Positions 33,894-47,909 of a stretch of 64,000 nucleotides of DNA are shown piece after piece. The notes under the pieces are model-generated. The model ran no database searches, was not told where the DNA came from, and worked only from the letters and a program-made list of their open reading frames with translations. The DNA comes from Macrotis lagotis (taxonomy: Eukaryota; Chordata; Mammalia; Peramelemorphia; Peramelidae), in assembly GCF_037893015.1 (NCBI RefSeq), contig NC_133666.1:567209237-567273236 (forward strand), in the 5' to 3' direction. Both the position numbers and the translations under genes were made by a program. The first letter of the stretch is position 1, and each line of letters opens with the position of its first letter.

Positions 33894-36880
33894 TTTTCCT
33901 TCCTTGAACTTTGCATTTTACTCAGGAACTAATTATGCTTTACTCTTATTAAAATAAATCAAGTCTACACTTCAATTTTGTCTCTTTCTGAGCATCTTGT
34001 TCTCTGTTTCTGTATGTTACACCCACACACAAACACTGCACCTGTGATATCATTGGATTAAGGAGTGCCAGAGGAACAGGATTATCAATTCAAACCAACA
34101 CCTGCTCTGCAATTAACCTAAGGTGTTAGAGCATTTCCTGGGGCCTTGAGAAGTTGTGATACACCAATATGTGTTAGAGAAGGGATTTGAAATCACAGAT
34201 TGGACTTGAACTCATGTCATACTGATTTGGAGATGGGTTCTTCATCCCCTATGCCAGACTATTTCTTCCTATTTCCTTTACTAAAGTATGCAGTTCTGGA
34301 AGACAGGCAATTTTATTTATTTCCAAATCTTGAAACACCAGCACCAAACCCCTGAGCACAGTGGATATTTAATAAAAGTTTGATGGATTGATAAAAACCC
34401 TTTAGCTTGAAGTTTCTTTGGAGAGCTCCTAATCTGCAAAAAAATGCATGAAAATAAAGGAGTGCAGCTTATTTCAACTATTTAAAAGTGATCTTTAAAA
34501 AATAATGCAAATTACTATCTCCAAATTGATATATACAGAAAGTTAATTTTCTAGTTTTCCCCTTGCCCAGTGAAGGTAGATCAAGCACATGTAACTTCAT
34601 AATATTCATTTCCATCTCATAATAATAAATGTATTTTCTGATTACAAGATAACTGCTTATTTATCCAATGAATGAAAAAATAGCTAAAGGTACAATAGTA
34701 TATAGATGTATTAGAATATTAAGGAACTGGGCCTATGATTTAATTGTACAGAGAATTGCCATTACCAATAGCATTGAGGAGTTAAGTGACTTGCTCCCAG
34801 ATTCTCCTGGCTTTGACTACACTGGAATAAAATGGAGTATTAAGAATGATAAGATATGAAGAACACATGGAAATATGCAAATTAATTAACATGAAGTTAA
34901 TAAGATCAAGTACCTACTCGATACCAGATACTGTGCAAGACACAGTGAATATAAATTAAAAAAAATGAGACAGTTCTTACCCTCATATTCTACTGCCCTT
35001 ACATTCTACTGAATACAAAATGGGACCAACAGAACTAAAACTATTATACAAACTAATAAATAATGTAATGACTTTTGTAGTTGTTTGAAAGAGTTGCTAC
35101 AATAATATTCAAAAATGAAAGCATAACAAAGATAATAATGGCATTTGAAATGGAACATCATAAATGTATTGTTTGTTGCTTATTAATAGACAAATTTATT
35201 GCTCTTTTGTCTGGATGCTCATTTGATTTTTGTTGTTGATTCAACACTTTTTTTAAAGAAATAAAATTCTACCAATTTTATTTAAAGAAATAATTTTTCA
35301 TTATTGTTTGTAGAAGATTACTGTCTCTGATCAAATGGAAATAATAAAAGAATTTGAGGATGGGAAGGAACCTTAAAGAGAATTTGGTTTTGACTATTCA
35401 TTTTACATGTGGAAGAAAAGGGAGTGGCAGGGGAGAGGGGATTTGCATATGATTACACAGACAAGTAATAGCAAATTTGAGACTAGATTTCCCTTGCAAT
35501 AATCTCAAAGGGACCTCTAATTCCTCTGGAGTTATTGAAATGTTTTCAGACTGACAGTGCCTTGATTTTGTTTTTCTTCAGGTTGTCCCTAAGTTTTCCA
35601 AATGCATATATACCTAATGATGAACATTAATTTAATCTTTCATTCTGGGCTGATTCAGAATCATAAATTGAACATTAAATCTCAACATATAATACCATAT
35701 AGATATAAAAGTAAAAGATATAGGAGTGGGGTTCAGAATGTGTTGAACTGAGGAAACATTAGAAAATTTTGTTATATCTGATTTTCTTAAAAATCAAATC
35801 TCTTTTATGAATTAAAAATGATTTGGCCTTTTTAACAAAGTAGAGTGAAGAACTCTCTCTCTCTCTCTGTCTCTTTGTCTCTGTCTCTCATCTCTGACTC
35901 TCAAACACATGCAACATACTTACAGACACAAGCATACAGCGTCAAAAGTGACAGAAGGAAAGTAAACCAAACTAGTTAAACCCCAAATAATCAAAGATCA
36001 ACTGTATTCATTTATGTAACAATAAATTTCATAATGAGGACTTGAAGATACAAAAGAATAGACTTAATTCTCTTCCCAGTCTTTATCAAGTTGCAGGATG
36101 CAGAATGGGGGCAAAAAAAGTCTGTTAGAGCATTCAGCTTAATTTATAAATGGAAATTCTCATAGAGATTTCCTACCTTTCCACAGCTGCTCTGGGACAA
36201 TAGCTTCTAGGAACTGCAGGGTAGAGGAAAAGTTTTTGGAATAAAGTAGAACAGGGGAAGAAGTATCCATTCTTTCCAAGGCTAACTTTTTCACCTCAAC
36301 TCCATTCCTTCTCTTGGTGCTTACCCTCCCCCCCTTCTCATTATTTGTATTTCCCTCCTTTGGCTTGTTCCATTGCCTCTCTTCTGACCTCCTCTGAGAT
36401 CTGTATTACTTCTTAATGTGAGATAAAGTCTGAAGTTTTGAGCTTTATTCTGGGCTCCACCCTTTAAAAGGAACAATGACAAACTGGCATATAGCCAATG
36501 GGAAGTGACGGGGAGACTGGGTCATATGAGGAACTTGAAGAAACTGGAATACTGGTATTGAAGAAGATAAGACTATTGTATGCTGAGGAGTGGAGAGGGG
36601 AGGAAACCAGAAAGAAGAAAGCAGAGGGAGAAAGAGGAGGAAGAAGGGAAAGAATGATAGAAGTATTTTACAATGTGGACAACTTAAGGAAAGGACTAGA
36701 CCTTATATTGTGTTACTCAGGAGATCAGAATAAAACCAATGGGTAGATACCATAGGGAAACAAACTAATGAAATTCTAACAACAAATGGAATGAACTGTT
36801 TTGTAAGGTAGTGAACTTGGATTGCTATCTGAAGATGTTAGATGATCACCTATTGAGGGATAATAAAGAGGAATTGCTGC
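33894..36880. other. Intron, low recognisable content
   Basis: 34885-34990 is a fragment of the 'tagataccagatactgtgc' repeat. 35360-35500 is MIR-like. 35851-35891 is a CT microsatellite. The remainder, including 36000-36880, shows nothing I recognise. The plus-strand open frame at 36498-36746 is Glu/Lys-rich low complexity with no homology I know. Confidence 0.4.
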
Positions 36881-36889
36881 ATGTATGGA

Positions 36890-37640
36890 AGATTGGGCTA
36901 GACCAAGGTCTTTGCTTTCAACTCTTGTGATTTTCTCATGCCTTTCCTTCTGCCAGTGTTCCAGTTCAAGTTCTCAAGGTCTCATGCCTGAATGCCTACA
37001 GTAAGTCTCCTGAATGTTCCCCTGCCTGTAGATTCCTTTCCATCCCAGTACACATCACATACATCATATACCCATGATAATTCATTTTTCTTAAAGCACT
37101 CCTTTGATCAACACCATTAATAACTTCTTATAGTTTACCAAATAAAGTGGAGTCCTCAGAGCAGCATTTAAGCTTCTTGTGCCCAAGCTATTTTGGCTAC
37201 AATTCTCAGTTATCTAGGAAAACCAAAGTGTTTACTTTTAAAGCACTCAGAAACAATTTGCTTTTCCTCTATTTTTTTGCCTTTGGTTATGCTGTCTCCT
37301 CCTTTAAGAATTTCCTTTTCTTACATTTTTACTATATCTACATGTTGAAATCTGCCATAATTCAAGTCCCAGTTTAAATATTACTTTTCCCACAAAGTCA
37401 TCCTTGATCATTTAATCTAGAAAGCCTTTCTCTGAATTCCTGCATATTTCAGTTATATGAGGCATTCATCACATTCTGCCTTGAACTTGTTACTAGTTGC
37501 TATTGTTATAGATCTTTTCCCCCATATCTAAGTGTCTCAAGGATTAAAAACTGTTGGTTATAAACCTTTGTACTGACTGCACCTATCACAGTGCCCTGAG
37601 GAGATAATCAATAAATATTTGTCCAATGAATGAATGAATT
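36890..37640 (+). mobile_element. L2 LINE 3' part, plus strand
   Basis: 'acactcctttgatcaacaccattaataacttct', 'ttcctgcatatttcagttatatgaggcattcatcacattctgcc' and the 3' end 'actgcacctatcacagtgccctgaggagataatcaataaatatttg' are L2-like. Confidence 0.7.
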
Positions 37641-38379
37641 CATAAAATATTAATGAAATAGCATGCTAATTGACAAGGGCTCTCAGTCTACAGTCTCATT
37701 CTAAAATGGTAAGACAAACTCTCCACTTTATGAAGCCAGGCACCCAACAAAACTGTAACATGTTTAGGACTGGAAAAGAAATCAGAACCAACATTGACCA
37801 ACAGCTGATAATGGCAGATATCTGTAGGTCATATCAAAGAACAAGTTAGCATGTTTAAAATTTGAGTAGAAACAAGAAGAGGTAGAAATCCCCCCTCCCT
37901 CATCCAAATTCCTTTGGAATATATATCAGCAAGTAAGCATGCTTAGTGATTGATAGCACATAAGATTTCCAGCTCAGCAGGGAGACTGTGAAGTATATTA
38001 AATAATGGACATCAGATATTTAAAATTTACTTTGGGGGCTTTGTGAGTCACACAGAAAGAAAAGCTCTAACTTTGGTAAATATGATTTCCATGTGGGTAA
38101 GAGCTGTAGGTTAAGTACTAATTTAAAACCCCTTCTTAGGCTCATGCTTCAAAACTTAAGGATTATCAATCAATCAATCAATATTAAAGATTCTCCCAAA
38201 CCAACTATAACTCTTCACCTTGGCACTAGATAGTTGTTAGAGTAATCCATAGCAGAGAAAAGGAAATATAATTATTTTAGGTCAAAAAAGGACAAGTTTA
38301 TAATCTTGTGCTAGTATATATATATATATATATATATGAAATGCATGATTTTATCTAATATTCTATTTACACTATTGGT
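37641..38379. other. Intron with a TA run
   Basis: Unrecognised sequence with a (TCAA)n stretch near 38168-38181 and a TA microsatellite at 38315-38336. Confidence 0.5.
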
Positions 38380-38790
38380 TTTAGTTCATGAGCTTGGTTT
38401 ATTTTATTTTCATTTTTTAATACATGCAAAGGTAGTTTTCAACATTTATCTGTTTTGCAAACTTTTGAGTTCCACATTTTTCCACTACTCTTCCTTCATT
38501 TTTCCTCATGGCAGAAAACAATCTGATATAGGATGTATATGTACAATCACATTTAACATAGCTCCATGTTGTGAAAGAAGAATTAGAACTAAGGGGGAAA
38601 ACTATGAGAAAGAAAAAATTTCAAAGAAGTTTTAAAAGATGAACATAGTATGCTTTGCTCAGCGTTCAAACTCCATAATTTTTTTCTGGATATGACTGGC
38701 ATAGAACAATAGTACTCCATCACATTCATATACCGTAATATATTCAACCATTCCCAATTGATGGGTATCCCATGAATTTGTTTTTAAAAT
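38380..38790 (-). mobile_element. L1 LINE 3' end, minus strand
   Basis: Antisense of a marsupial L1 3' UTR and ORF2 end: 'gtagttttcaacatttatctgttttgcaaacttttgagttcc', 'gctccatgttgtgaaagaagaattagaac', 'atagtactccatcacattcatataccgtaatatattcaacc', 'cccaattgatgggtatccc'. Confidence 0.8.
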
Positions 38791-41147
38791 ATTTTGAAAA
38801 TTGCATTTCAAACTAACTGGTTTCCTTTTTAATTCTATGTATTGAATTATATACACATACATATATATGTACATATATATATATATTTAAAACAGAATTC
38901 TGAGAAGACTTTACCAGATTGTCAAAGGATCTATATATAATGCAGAAAAAGGTAAAGAACCCTTGATATAGGAATAAAAGAGAGTGAGCTCCTCAGAGCA
39001 CTTCTGTTTGTAACCAGGCATCAATTTTGAAGGGTAGTTTGAGAAGCATATTGCATTATGCTAGTTCATCATAACCTCCTTTGTTCATTCAAGAACCCTT
39101 CTATAACCCAAGGGGATATATTCTCAACTTTTCCCCTGATTTTCTTGGAAGTGTGTTTTCCAACTGTTTCTCTCTGTGCCCCCACAAATTTTACACACAA
39201 GAAACTGCTGATATGTTTGCTTTTCTTTCCTGGCAGTCTTTCTTTAGTGTGTTTCAGAACGTTCAGATTAGTTTGGAAACTTTATGCAACGTCAATGAAA
39301 AGTCTTTCTAAGGATTCATTTGATGATTTATAATCCAAAGGGAACAATAAGAAAATATTTTTGGTGAAGTTTTAGACTCTGAACCAGTAGTCTCCTGCTG
39401 TCCATCACACCCCAGAATTGCCTTCCTCTTCAGGTAAATTGATAAAGCTTTGAGTATATTTTACATGTAGATCACTGTGTTACATTTTGCAGGCAGATGA
39501 GATCCCCAGAGGAGACCAGAAAGTAAGATTCCATCCTGCTCTCTGACACATACTGATCATGTGATCCTGATAAATCACACTTGGTGCCCTCCCCCAAAAC
39601 TCTCTGAGACTATAAATTCTAAAGCAAGTAAAGATTTGCATTTGGCAGTGAGAGTTTCTTTCATCAGTCATTTCCTACTAAGGAAATCACAAGTTTAGTC
39701 CAAAATTAAAAAAAAAACCTCAGAAAAATATAAATATGAACATAAAAATAAATAGTAACTCTTGGAGATAGGTAGTAATAATGTTATTCCCATTTTGTAG
39801 ATGACAAAAATGAAGCTTAGAGAAGATAAGCAAATTCTTCATGAAAAAAGAAATATGACTAGAGGTGACTTCTAATTAGGCTCAATGAAAGGAGGCTTGC
39901 TTCAGTTCAGAAGTCAGCTAAGGAGATAAATAGGTGGCTCAGTGGATAGAATGATGGGTTTGAGGCAGAAAAACCTAAATTCAAATTTAAACTCAGATAC
40001 TTAATAGCTATATGACCCTGGGCAAGTCACTAACCACTGTTTACCTCAGTTTCCTCATCTATAAAATGGGAATAATAACACATCTTCCTCCCAGAATTGT
40101 GAAGCTCAAATGAGATTGTCTGACACATAGGAAGTACCATATAGATGTTAATATTTTCTCCATTTTCTCATTTGTAAAATGGAATGGCTGGACTTGGGGA
40201 CCTCTCAGTTGTGTTTTCATGTCCCATTTACAATCTCATGTAGAGAATCCAAGCTTAAAATACAGGGTTGACCTAAAAAGTGGAGGAAATAAGTTGAATC
40301 ATAAAGTTACCACATCTGAAGAGAGTTAAGTCACACTGAAAAAATTTGACAATGCAAAAATCCTTATCTAGAGACATTGTGAAATAAAAAGAAAAGTAGC
40401 TGCTTTCATAACTTTTGTGAAAACATTTATTTTAGAGCTGACTTTTTCATTTCAGCCAGTTGCTGAGAAGTGGAACAACTCAGCTCAGGTCAAAATGCCA
40501 TCGTAAGCTAGCCTACATGTCTCTTTGCTTCCTAAATTTACCATTACATGTTCTTACTCGTCTTTTATAGTCTGACCTAAAGGTACAATTCAACAACTTT
40601 GTGACTGACTAGCTGCCTTCCAGACCTCAATACTTTTGGTCTTGAATATAATCAGAAATACATGGACACCCATTAATGGCATACCTTCTAGATGCTTGAT
40701 TCTCAGTAGGCATATTTCAAATGTAATATAATCATGTATTTTCAGGTAGTAATATTCCCCAGGTCACTTAATCACCTTCTTTGCCTCTGGAATGTAAGAT
40801 ATCAGACTACTGTTGAATAACTACTTACAAGAGAGGAGACTCTGATTTAAACTGATTTTCAGTGTTGCCATATGGGTTTTTAGCAATTATAAATTATGAA
40901 CTTTTAAAAATATTATAAAAATCAAGACATGCCACCAGTCTTTTCATTATTAACCAAGAAGGGATGACTGAATTCAATTCAATTAACATTTATTTGATTC
41001 TCCTTAAATGCTGATCTCTAAGGATAAAAAAAGGCAAAACTCAAACAATCCCTGTCCTCAAGGAGCTGACATTCCAAGCAAATCTTGACTTTGTAAGAAA
41101 ATCAGTCTATGCATGATATGTCCAACACCATGAACTTTTAGGGAATT
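38791..41147. other. Intron with MIR-like elements
   Basis: 39763-39850 and 39918-40210 are MIR/CORE-like. The second has a tRNA-like head 'ggtggctcagtggatagaatg' and 'tatgaccctgggcaagtcactaac'. 40970-41090 is a fragment of the 'caattaacatttatttgattc ... ctgtcctcaaggagctgac' family. 38930-39760 and 40240-40960 are unrecognised and partly look like single-copy sequence. Confidence 0.45.
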
Positions 41148-41163
41148 GATACCTCAATACTTT

Positions 41164-41327
41164 GCTTTTTTTGTTCTTTTGGGTTTTTTCTTGCAAGGCA
41201 ATGGTGTTAAGTGACTTACCCAAGATTACACAACTAGGTAATTATTAGGTGCCTGAGGTCGGATTTGAACTCAGTTCCTCCTGACTCCAGGGTTGGTGCT
41301 CTATACACTGTACCACCTAGCTGTCCT
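41164..41327 (-). mobile_element. tRNA-derived CORE-SINE with target-site duplication
   Basis: Antisense 'tcttgcaaggcaatggtgttaagtgacttaccc', 'ctaggtaattattaggtgcctgagg', 'ctatacactgtaccacctagctgtcc'. It is flanked by gatacctcaatac (41148) and gatacctcaatat (41328), a direct repeat of about 15 bases with one mismatch. Confidence 0.92.
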
Positions 41328-41343
41328 GATACCTCAATATTTC

Positions 41344-44300
41344 ACGGTTCCATGGTTTCAGTGACATGAGCCCTCCCTTTTTGATACTAATGGAACCTCT
41401 CCATGTCTAAACAGTTTTCATGATCAGTTGAGAAAAATCAACTGTGGGTAGTTAGTCTTTTGGGGACCTTTCATAATAAAATTACTGAAAAACAACATGG
41501 ACCATTGTTGGGTTCATATTGGAAGCTTTTCAGCTTGGAAGACCTTTTAAACCTTTTTTTTAGGATTAACTTCACTCCACAATTAAAGAGGAGTAGTCCA
41601 TTGGTAGTAAATTTATAAATCAAGATATTTCAGATGGAGATAGAAGAGTACAATAGAAAGAAAAACTGGATTTAGAATCAATGGACCTGGTTTCAAGTCC
41701 TTTCTCAATGATCTATGATCTATGTGACCTAGGGCAAACACTCAGTAAGAATTTATTAACTACCATTTGCCATTCTTAGACAATGGTACAAAATAAAAAT
41801 AACAGATCCTTACTTTTTAAGGAATATCTTACTCACCCCTCTCCAACTACCTTGTATCTAACTACTTTATATTTATCCTGTATACTTGTCTCTTAGGATA
41901 ACATATAAGTTCATTGAGGGAAGGAATTGTTTTATTCTTTCTTTTTTTGTATATAGCAGGGTCTGAATAAATACTTGTTGACCAATAAAAATGATATAAA
42001 TGATGTAAATTCTATCAAGTCACTCAATATCTCAGCCTCAATTGCCTCTTCTATAAAAGGTGCAGTTTAAGGTCTTTTCCAGCTTTAAATCTATGATTCT
42101 TTGGAGATCAAATAAAATATCCTATGCTGTTTACATTTCAAGTATTGATATCCATGAAGACTTAAGGAAGTGGGCAGACTCTGTTCTTTCTTTGAAGATA
42201 TTGGTTACTAAATGTGTTAAATACAAAACTTTATCATATGGTTATATATTAACAACATGAATAAGTTATAATGTTAATTTCCACGATTTATTTCAGTAAA
42301 TAAGATGTAGAAAAGATATACAATGGGCAATACAACTTTGAAGCAAATAAACGAAGCCAACACAGAATTCTAAAAACAATATTTTCATTCTCCCCAGTGG
42401 TATTTACTGTCATGCTCTTGCAAAAGATATTCTGAACCCATCGAAAAACTGCTTTTAAACATGTTTCAGAAATAGATTACTTTCTCTTATTTTGTTTCTG
42501 TTCAAAATATTAACAAATTAATATATACTCAGAAATGAGATTAAAACCAAGATCATGCTAGTACAGTAGAAGGTTGAGGACCTGAGTTATATCACTAGCA
42601 TCACAGAAAAGAATAGCTTCTTGAGAATAAAGAATTGTCTCATTCTTTTCTCTATATCCCTAGCATATAGCACTTAATAAATACTTTGCTAATTGGTTGA
42701 TTAAAATCTAAATTCTCAAAAAGCTTAATATATCACTGGCTACATTTCAAAGAAGTGATGTTATTATCAACTATTAAATAGTGGAAGATCTTGACTACAA
42801 ATTAATCATAAATACAAATTAAGGGAAGCTATCCATATTGTGATGACTATTTCAAGTTGAGAGATTCCTCTGTCTATCTATTGATAAATTTTAGCAGCAA
42901 ATTCCTGGAGTAATTTTAATAAAGTTTCATTAAAAAGGTACTTCTCTTTCTCCTCTATTCTCAGAAAATATTTTTCTAAAAGAATTAATTCTGGATATAA
43001 TATCAAACCTCTTGTTTAAGTCCAGAAAAATCTCTGGTCTAAGGGTCTACCTTTTCTTGTAATAGGTTGATTCTTCTGTAGACCAGCTTTCTTCTCCCAC
43101 ATGATATCTCATCCCTGCCTGATCTTTTGTTGAAATCACTCTTATCTAGAATTTGCCTTATTAGAAGCTTCATCTTCTTGATTAATTTATTTGTGTCATA
43201 TCAGAAGTAGAAAACTGACTTCTTTTTAATTTCTCAGTGACTCTGTTATTTGGTCATGACTCTGGTTGACATGTGCTCATATGAGGATTTATGAGAGCCT
43301 GACATTCCCTGGGCATCTCAATGAATTCAAAATCCAGCTTTTCCTTTTAACATTTTAATGATTTTAGGTCAAATCCCAAACCTCAATGGGTCTCAATCTC
43401 CTCATGTGAAAAATGAAGAGATTGAACTAGATCAGTTCTGAAGTATTTTCTACATCTACATCTATGATCCCATGATCATCTTCTCCATCATATCTCAAGC
43501 AAGATCAACAAGACCATCACCACCACCATAATCAACTATCTCCTATCACACTTCTCCCCATCAGAAGTAGCTGGTAATGATCCTCTAAGTATTATTGGTC
43601 TTGCCTCTGGATCCATCCCCTCCCCCTAGGTTTTTGTCCCAATGTGGACACCAGAACTATCATTGCTAACACCAACTGCTCATTAAATATCACCATCAAA
43701 CAGGCAATCCTGCTAAGCAGAGGCAATTGTCTAGGATACCAAACATAAATTACTAATGAATAGTAATGCTACCAGACCAGGATTCTAGTGTGAAAATAGC
43801 TTCAGTGAATATAAGGATGTGCAAAGGTCTTTTCTGTAGACACCAGGGGCCAAGAGATAAAAATTCTCAGTGTCAAATTCATTGTTAACACCAGATGGTT
43901 CAATATCATAAATGGATATACCCCTATATACATATACACTAATGTAGCAGAAGTATATATGCATATATAGACTATATTCACACATACACAAACACTCATA
44001 AAAACACATGATTTCTTGTTGTGCGCTAAGAACCATCCTTTCCATTTGCTCTGTAGCTCAATTCTTCTATGTGTTTTGTTTCCATTATTAGAATGTGTGG
44101 TTCATGTGAATAGGAACTGTCTATATTCCCAGATCTTTACATTCATAATTAATAAATGATTTTTCATTAATGGCCTGATGATCATCCCACCCAAGATCTG
44201 AACATTCCCCCAAAATATATCATTATATTCTGAGTGAAAATGATCTTAATGTATCCTCATCCCCCATACATAGAAGGGAAGGGAGAAAGTATTTATTTTA

Positions 44301-44457
44301 TATACCTATTGTGTGCTTTACAAATATCTAATTTACATTAAGCTGGAAAGGATTTAAGCATGCAGTCCCCAATGGACTGTTATCCGCAAAAATTTCTTCT
44401 ATTCAGGAACATAATCCATTATTGCTTCCCTAATCTGTACAACTCTCATATGTGACT
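41344..44457. other. Intron, mostly unrecognised
   Basis: MIR/L2-like traces occur at 41640-41960 and 42640-42710. 44080-44165 is an L2 3' end-like piece. Nothing else can be supported. Confidence 0.4.
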
Positions 44458-44471
44458 TAACTAAATTTTTC

Positions 44472-44628
44472 TTTTTTTAAAAAAATTATTTATTTAAGGC
44501 AATAGGCTTAAGGGACTTGTTCAAGGCCACATAGCTAGGCAATTGTTAAGTGTCTGAGACCGGATTTGAACTCAGGTACTCCAGACTCCAGGACTGGTGT
44601 TCTATCCACTGTGCCATCTAGCTTCCTC
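44472..44628 (-). mobile_element. tRNA-derived CORE-SINE with perfect target-site duplication
   Basis: Antisense 'aaggcaataggcttaagggac', 'ggccacatagctaggcaattgttaagtgtctgag', 'ctatccactgtgccatctagcttcc'. It is flanked by a perfect 14-base direct repeat, taactaaatttttc at 44458-44471 and 44629-44642, which marks it as a retroposed insertion. Confidence 0.95.
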
Positions 44629-44642
44629 TAACTAAATTTTTC

Positions 44643-46435
44643 AAGGAGGGCAAGGAATAGTTTATCCAAAATTGCATTTTCATAAGATATGTCACAATGG
44701 AATTCTAGAAGTGCTTAGCACAGTGTTTAGCATATAGTAGTTTCCATGTAAATACTAGTCATCATCATCATCATCATTGTCATTTCTATTAGTAATAATG
44801 ATCCTGACACTGAAATGATATCAATGGAGCACACTACTCCACTTTTTAAATTTTTTTGTCACATATTTCTCAGCAATATTCTCCACCACTTCTGTATAGT
44901 TTATTCATCATTTGTGATATACTAGAGCCTGCTCATGCCCATCATATTCATTGCCCTTCACAAAAGTAAGAGATACTTTGAATAAATTTGATTATCTTGT
45001 CAACCTTCAGGATTTATATGGTAATTATTAAATATATTTTAGCAAACAAAAAAAGAAAACCATGAGAATATAGAGTTTTAGAATGAGAAGGGGCCTCAGA
45101 GGCCACCAACTATAACCAGTACTCAAATAAGAATCATTTCTGCAAACCTGGCACAGTAGAAAAAATTTGACATTTGAGAATGGTAGAGTTAGGTTCAAAT
45201 CTTGTGTCAGTTACTTTTATTTTGATTGAACTTGGACAAATCACATACACTCAATTCTTCATTACTGATGACCTATATGATCTCTAAGATTCTTTCCAGC
45301 TCTAAATCAATGAATTATGATCCCTTTAGTGAAGGACTTTCCTGTAGGGAGGGAAAAACTCTCCTAAAACAGTTCATTCCACTTGCAGTTTTTTTTTGTT
45401 TTGTCACCACTGCCCAATTCCATTCCTAATTTGTGATAAGAGAACTAAATGACTTCCAAGATCCCTTCCAGGTTTAAACTGATGATCCTGTCTCTGATTA
45501 AGTAACAGTGATTTTTGAGGTGTATCGGAGTATTTTCCCATCTGCAAATTTGATGAGCATGCTACCTATGCCTTCAACTAGTGATGGATAAAATTTTCAA
45601 AAAGCACAGGACCAATGTTATAGAAAAATTTGATCAGTCAATAAGCATTTATTAAGTCATTAAGTAAATATCCAGACACTGTAGTAGGCACTTGGGAAGA
45701 AAAATTGAATAAGCAGTTTTTAGACTTAAAGAGATTACATTTTGGTGGGAGAGGGTACAACATATATGAATAGATGCAAAATAAAAGTATTTTGGGGGTG
45801 CAAAGAAGAGACAATATCTAATTGGGGGACTGGCACAGGGATTGTTTTTGTTTCTGTCTATATTTTCAGTGCCAGGTACAGTGCCTTGCTCATAAAAGGA
45901 ACTTTAAAAGGCTTGTTGAATTGAATCAAGATATATTTTCATTCAGATATATATTCAGGGAATTGAACCACAAGAGGATAGGTAAATAATACTGGGTAAA
46001 ATGTTTAATAGCAAAAAATGCCAGGTAGCTAGGCAATACTGAGTGTGATAAGGTGTTCCACTCCCAAAAAAGCAATTATAAGACAATATATATTGTACTT
46101 TAGTATGATGTATAATTTGGAACATTTTGTACAGTAGCAGGAAAGCACAGACAGAACTCAGCAAATTGTTCACCTAGAGCACTGTAGTATTGTGGCAGGG
46201 GTGGGGTGGGATGCTGAAAGAGAAAGAATGGCTGGAATTCAGCAAGGTTTTATTTCTACAACTTTGATCATAATTTTTTTTTGGATTTTTCATCCCAAAT
46301 CTCACTTATCATTTGAGAAAATTTTGATGCTCTTTAAATTCTAAATTGAAAAATCAAAATGTTATGCATTTTCCCCTAAATTAAAAAAGTTTGTCCTTGG
46401 CATTGAAGTCTAATTATGAAATGTAAAGGAAGCAA
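44643..46435. other. Intron: MIR-like pieces, ATC repeat, interspersed repeat
   Basis: 44757-44777 is a short CAT trinucleotide run. 45060-45500 has MIR-like fragments. 45635-45930 is the 'aataagcatttattaagtcattaag' family, ending 'gtgccaggtacagtgccttgctc'. Confidence 0.45.
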
Positions 46436-46439
46436 AATA

Positions 46440-47280
46440 TCTTAGTCATAGAAAAGACCTGAGAGGTCAACTATTCTCTAACTGAAACAGTAACCTTCAA
46501 CAAATGGTTGTCTAAATCCCAAGTATTGATAGGAAACTCACTAAGGGAGAAGGTGGTCCATTCCCTTTCTTAGCTGCTTAACTTAATGACTATTCCTTAT
46601 ATTGAAACAATTTCTGCCTCCATGCAGTTTCCACTTAAAGCTCCTTTGAAGCTATATAGAATAAATATAATTTCTTTTTTACATATTTTAAAAATTCTTT
46701 CTCCTCAGGTTATTTCCACATGCTTTTCTAGTCTAATTCTCCAGACTAAGAATTCCCCTTATAGGAAAATAAGTTTTAGAGCTAGAAGGATCTTAGAAGC
46801 TCTCTATTGCAGTTCATTTATTTTAGATATAAAAAAATGAGAGCCTTAGAAATTAAGAGATCTCAAATAACTCAGAATTTGGTCCCAGGTACCCTAACAA
46901 ATTCCACAAATTGTCTATGGTACTTCAGTGATTCTTAATATGACAATATCCTTATCATTGCAGTCACTGTGCTCTGAATGATTACAGATCTTAATGCATA
47001 CATTCCAGAACTGAACATAGTTTTGAGCTGAGGGGAACTATCATCTTTTTTGTTCTAGAGGTAAGTTTCTATGAATGTAGCCTATACAAATATTGTGCTT
47101 TTTTGTTTGTTCTGTTTTTTTTGGTGGCTAAGTCACATTGTTGATACATGAACTTCCTAAAATCTGTCTTTTGCCACATGTTTGTTGCCTTGCCAAGTAT
47201 CTCTCCTAAACAGTATTTGTCCAGTTACACTTTTATATTTTTCCCTATTCAATTTCATGTTAAATTTTACCTACTGACTG
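46440..47280 (+). mobile_element. CR1/L3-like LINE 3' region
   Basis: 'tgatctgttccattcc'-style text is decayed, but 'ctgcctccatgcagtttccacttaaagctcc', 'catacattccagaactgaacatagttttgagc', 'atcttttttgttctagagg', 'gtggctaagtcacattgttgatacatgaactt' and 'ccctattcaatttcatgttaaattttacc' follow the order of the mammalian CR1/L3 3' end. A MIR-like piece interrupts it near 46760-46900. Confidence 0.6.
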
Positions 47281-47873
47281 TCAGGCCATTTTCTGGTATT
47301 TGAGAGGCATCATAGCATGTGGTAAATTGGACTTAAAGTTAAAAATCCTCAGTTCAATATTTAACTTTGTCACTTTCTAGTTGTGATTTTTAGTTTATTT
47401 GTAAAATGAAATGGTTTGATCAGATGACTCTAAGATTCCATCCAGTTCTAGTATACTATAAACTTTTCCATGTATATTAAAATGTATATAATATATTGTA
47501 ATATAATATAAAATAATACATCTATTAGCATATTGAATTATATGCACCAAATTGGTAGATTATTATATTGATATATTATAAATATTTATTATATTCAACA
47601 AATGCTTGTGGATGATATATCTAGAAAGTTAATTTTTGAATCTCTGTAAAGGACTTAACAATTATCTCATTTTAGTTTAATTAATTTGGTTCAATGTTCT
47701 AACCAGTCAAGACATGTGTGTGTATGGGGGGGGGTGTATTTTTTGTCAAGTAAATAAAGGTTCAATGATTTACCCAGTGTCACACATCTAGTAAGTGTCA
47801 AATGTCTGAGACCACATTTGAACCCAAGACTTCCTAATTCTAGGGATGATGGTCTATCCACTGTGCTACTTAG

Positions 47874-47909
<36 letters not shown>

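Noticed and set aside
36498..36746. 82-aa Glu/Lys-rich open frame as a gene
   Set aside because: Low-complexity purine-rich sequence, no splice or homology support, single short frame.
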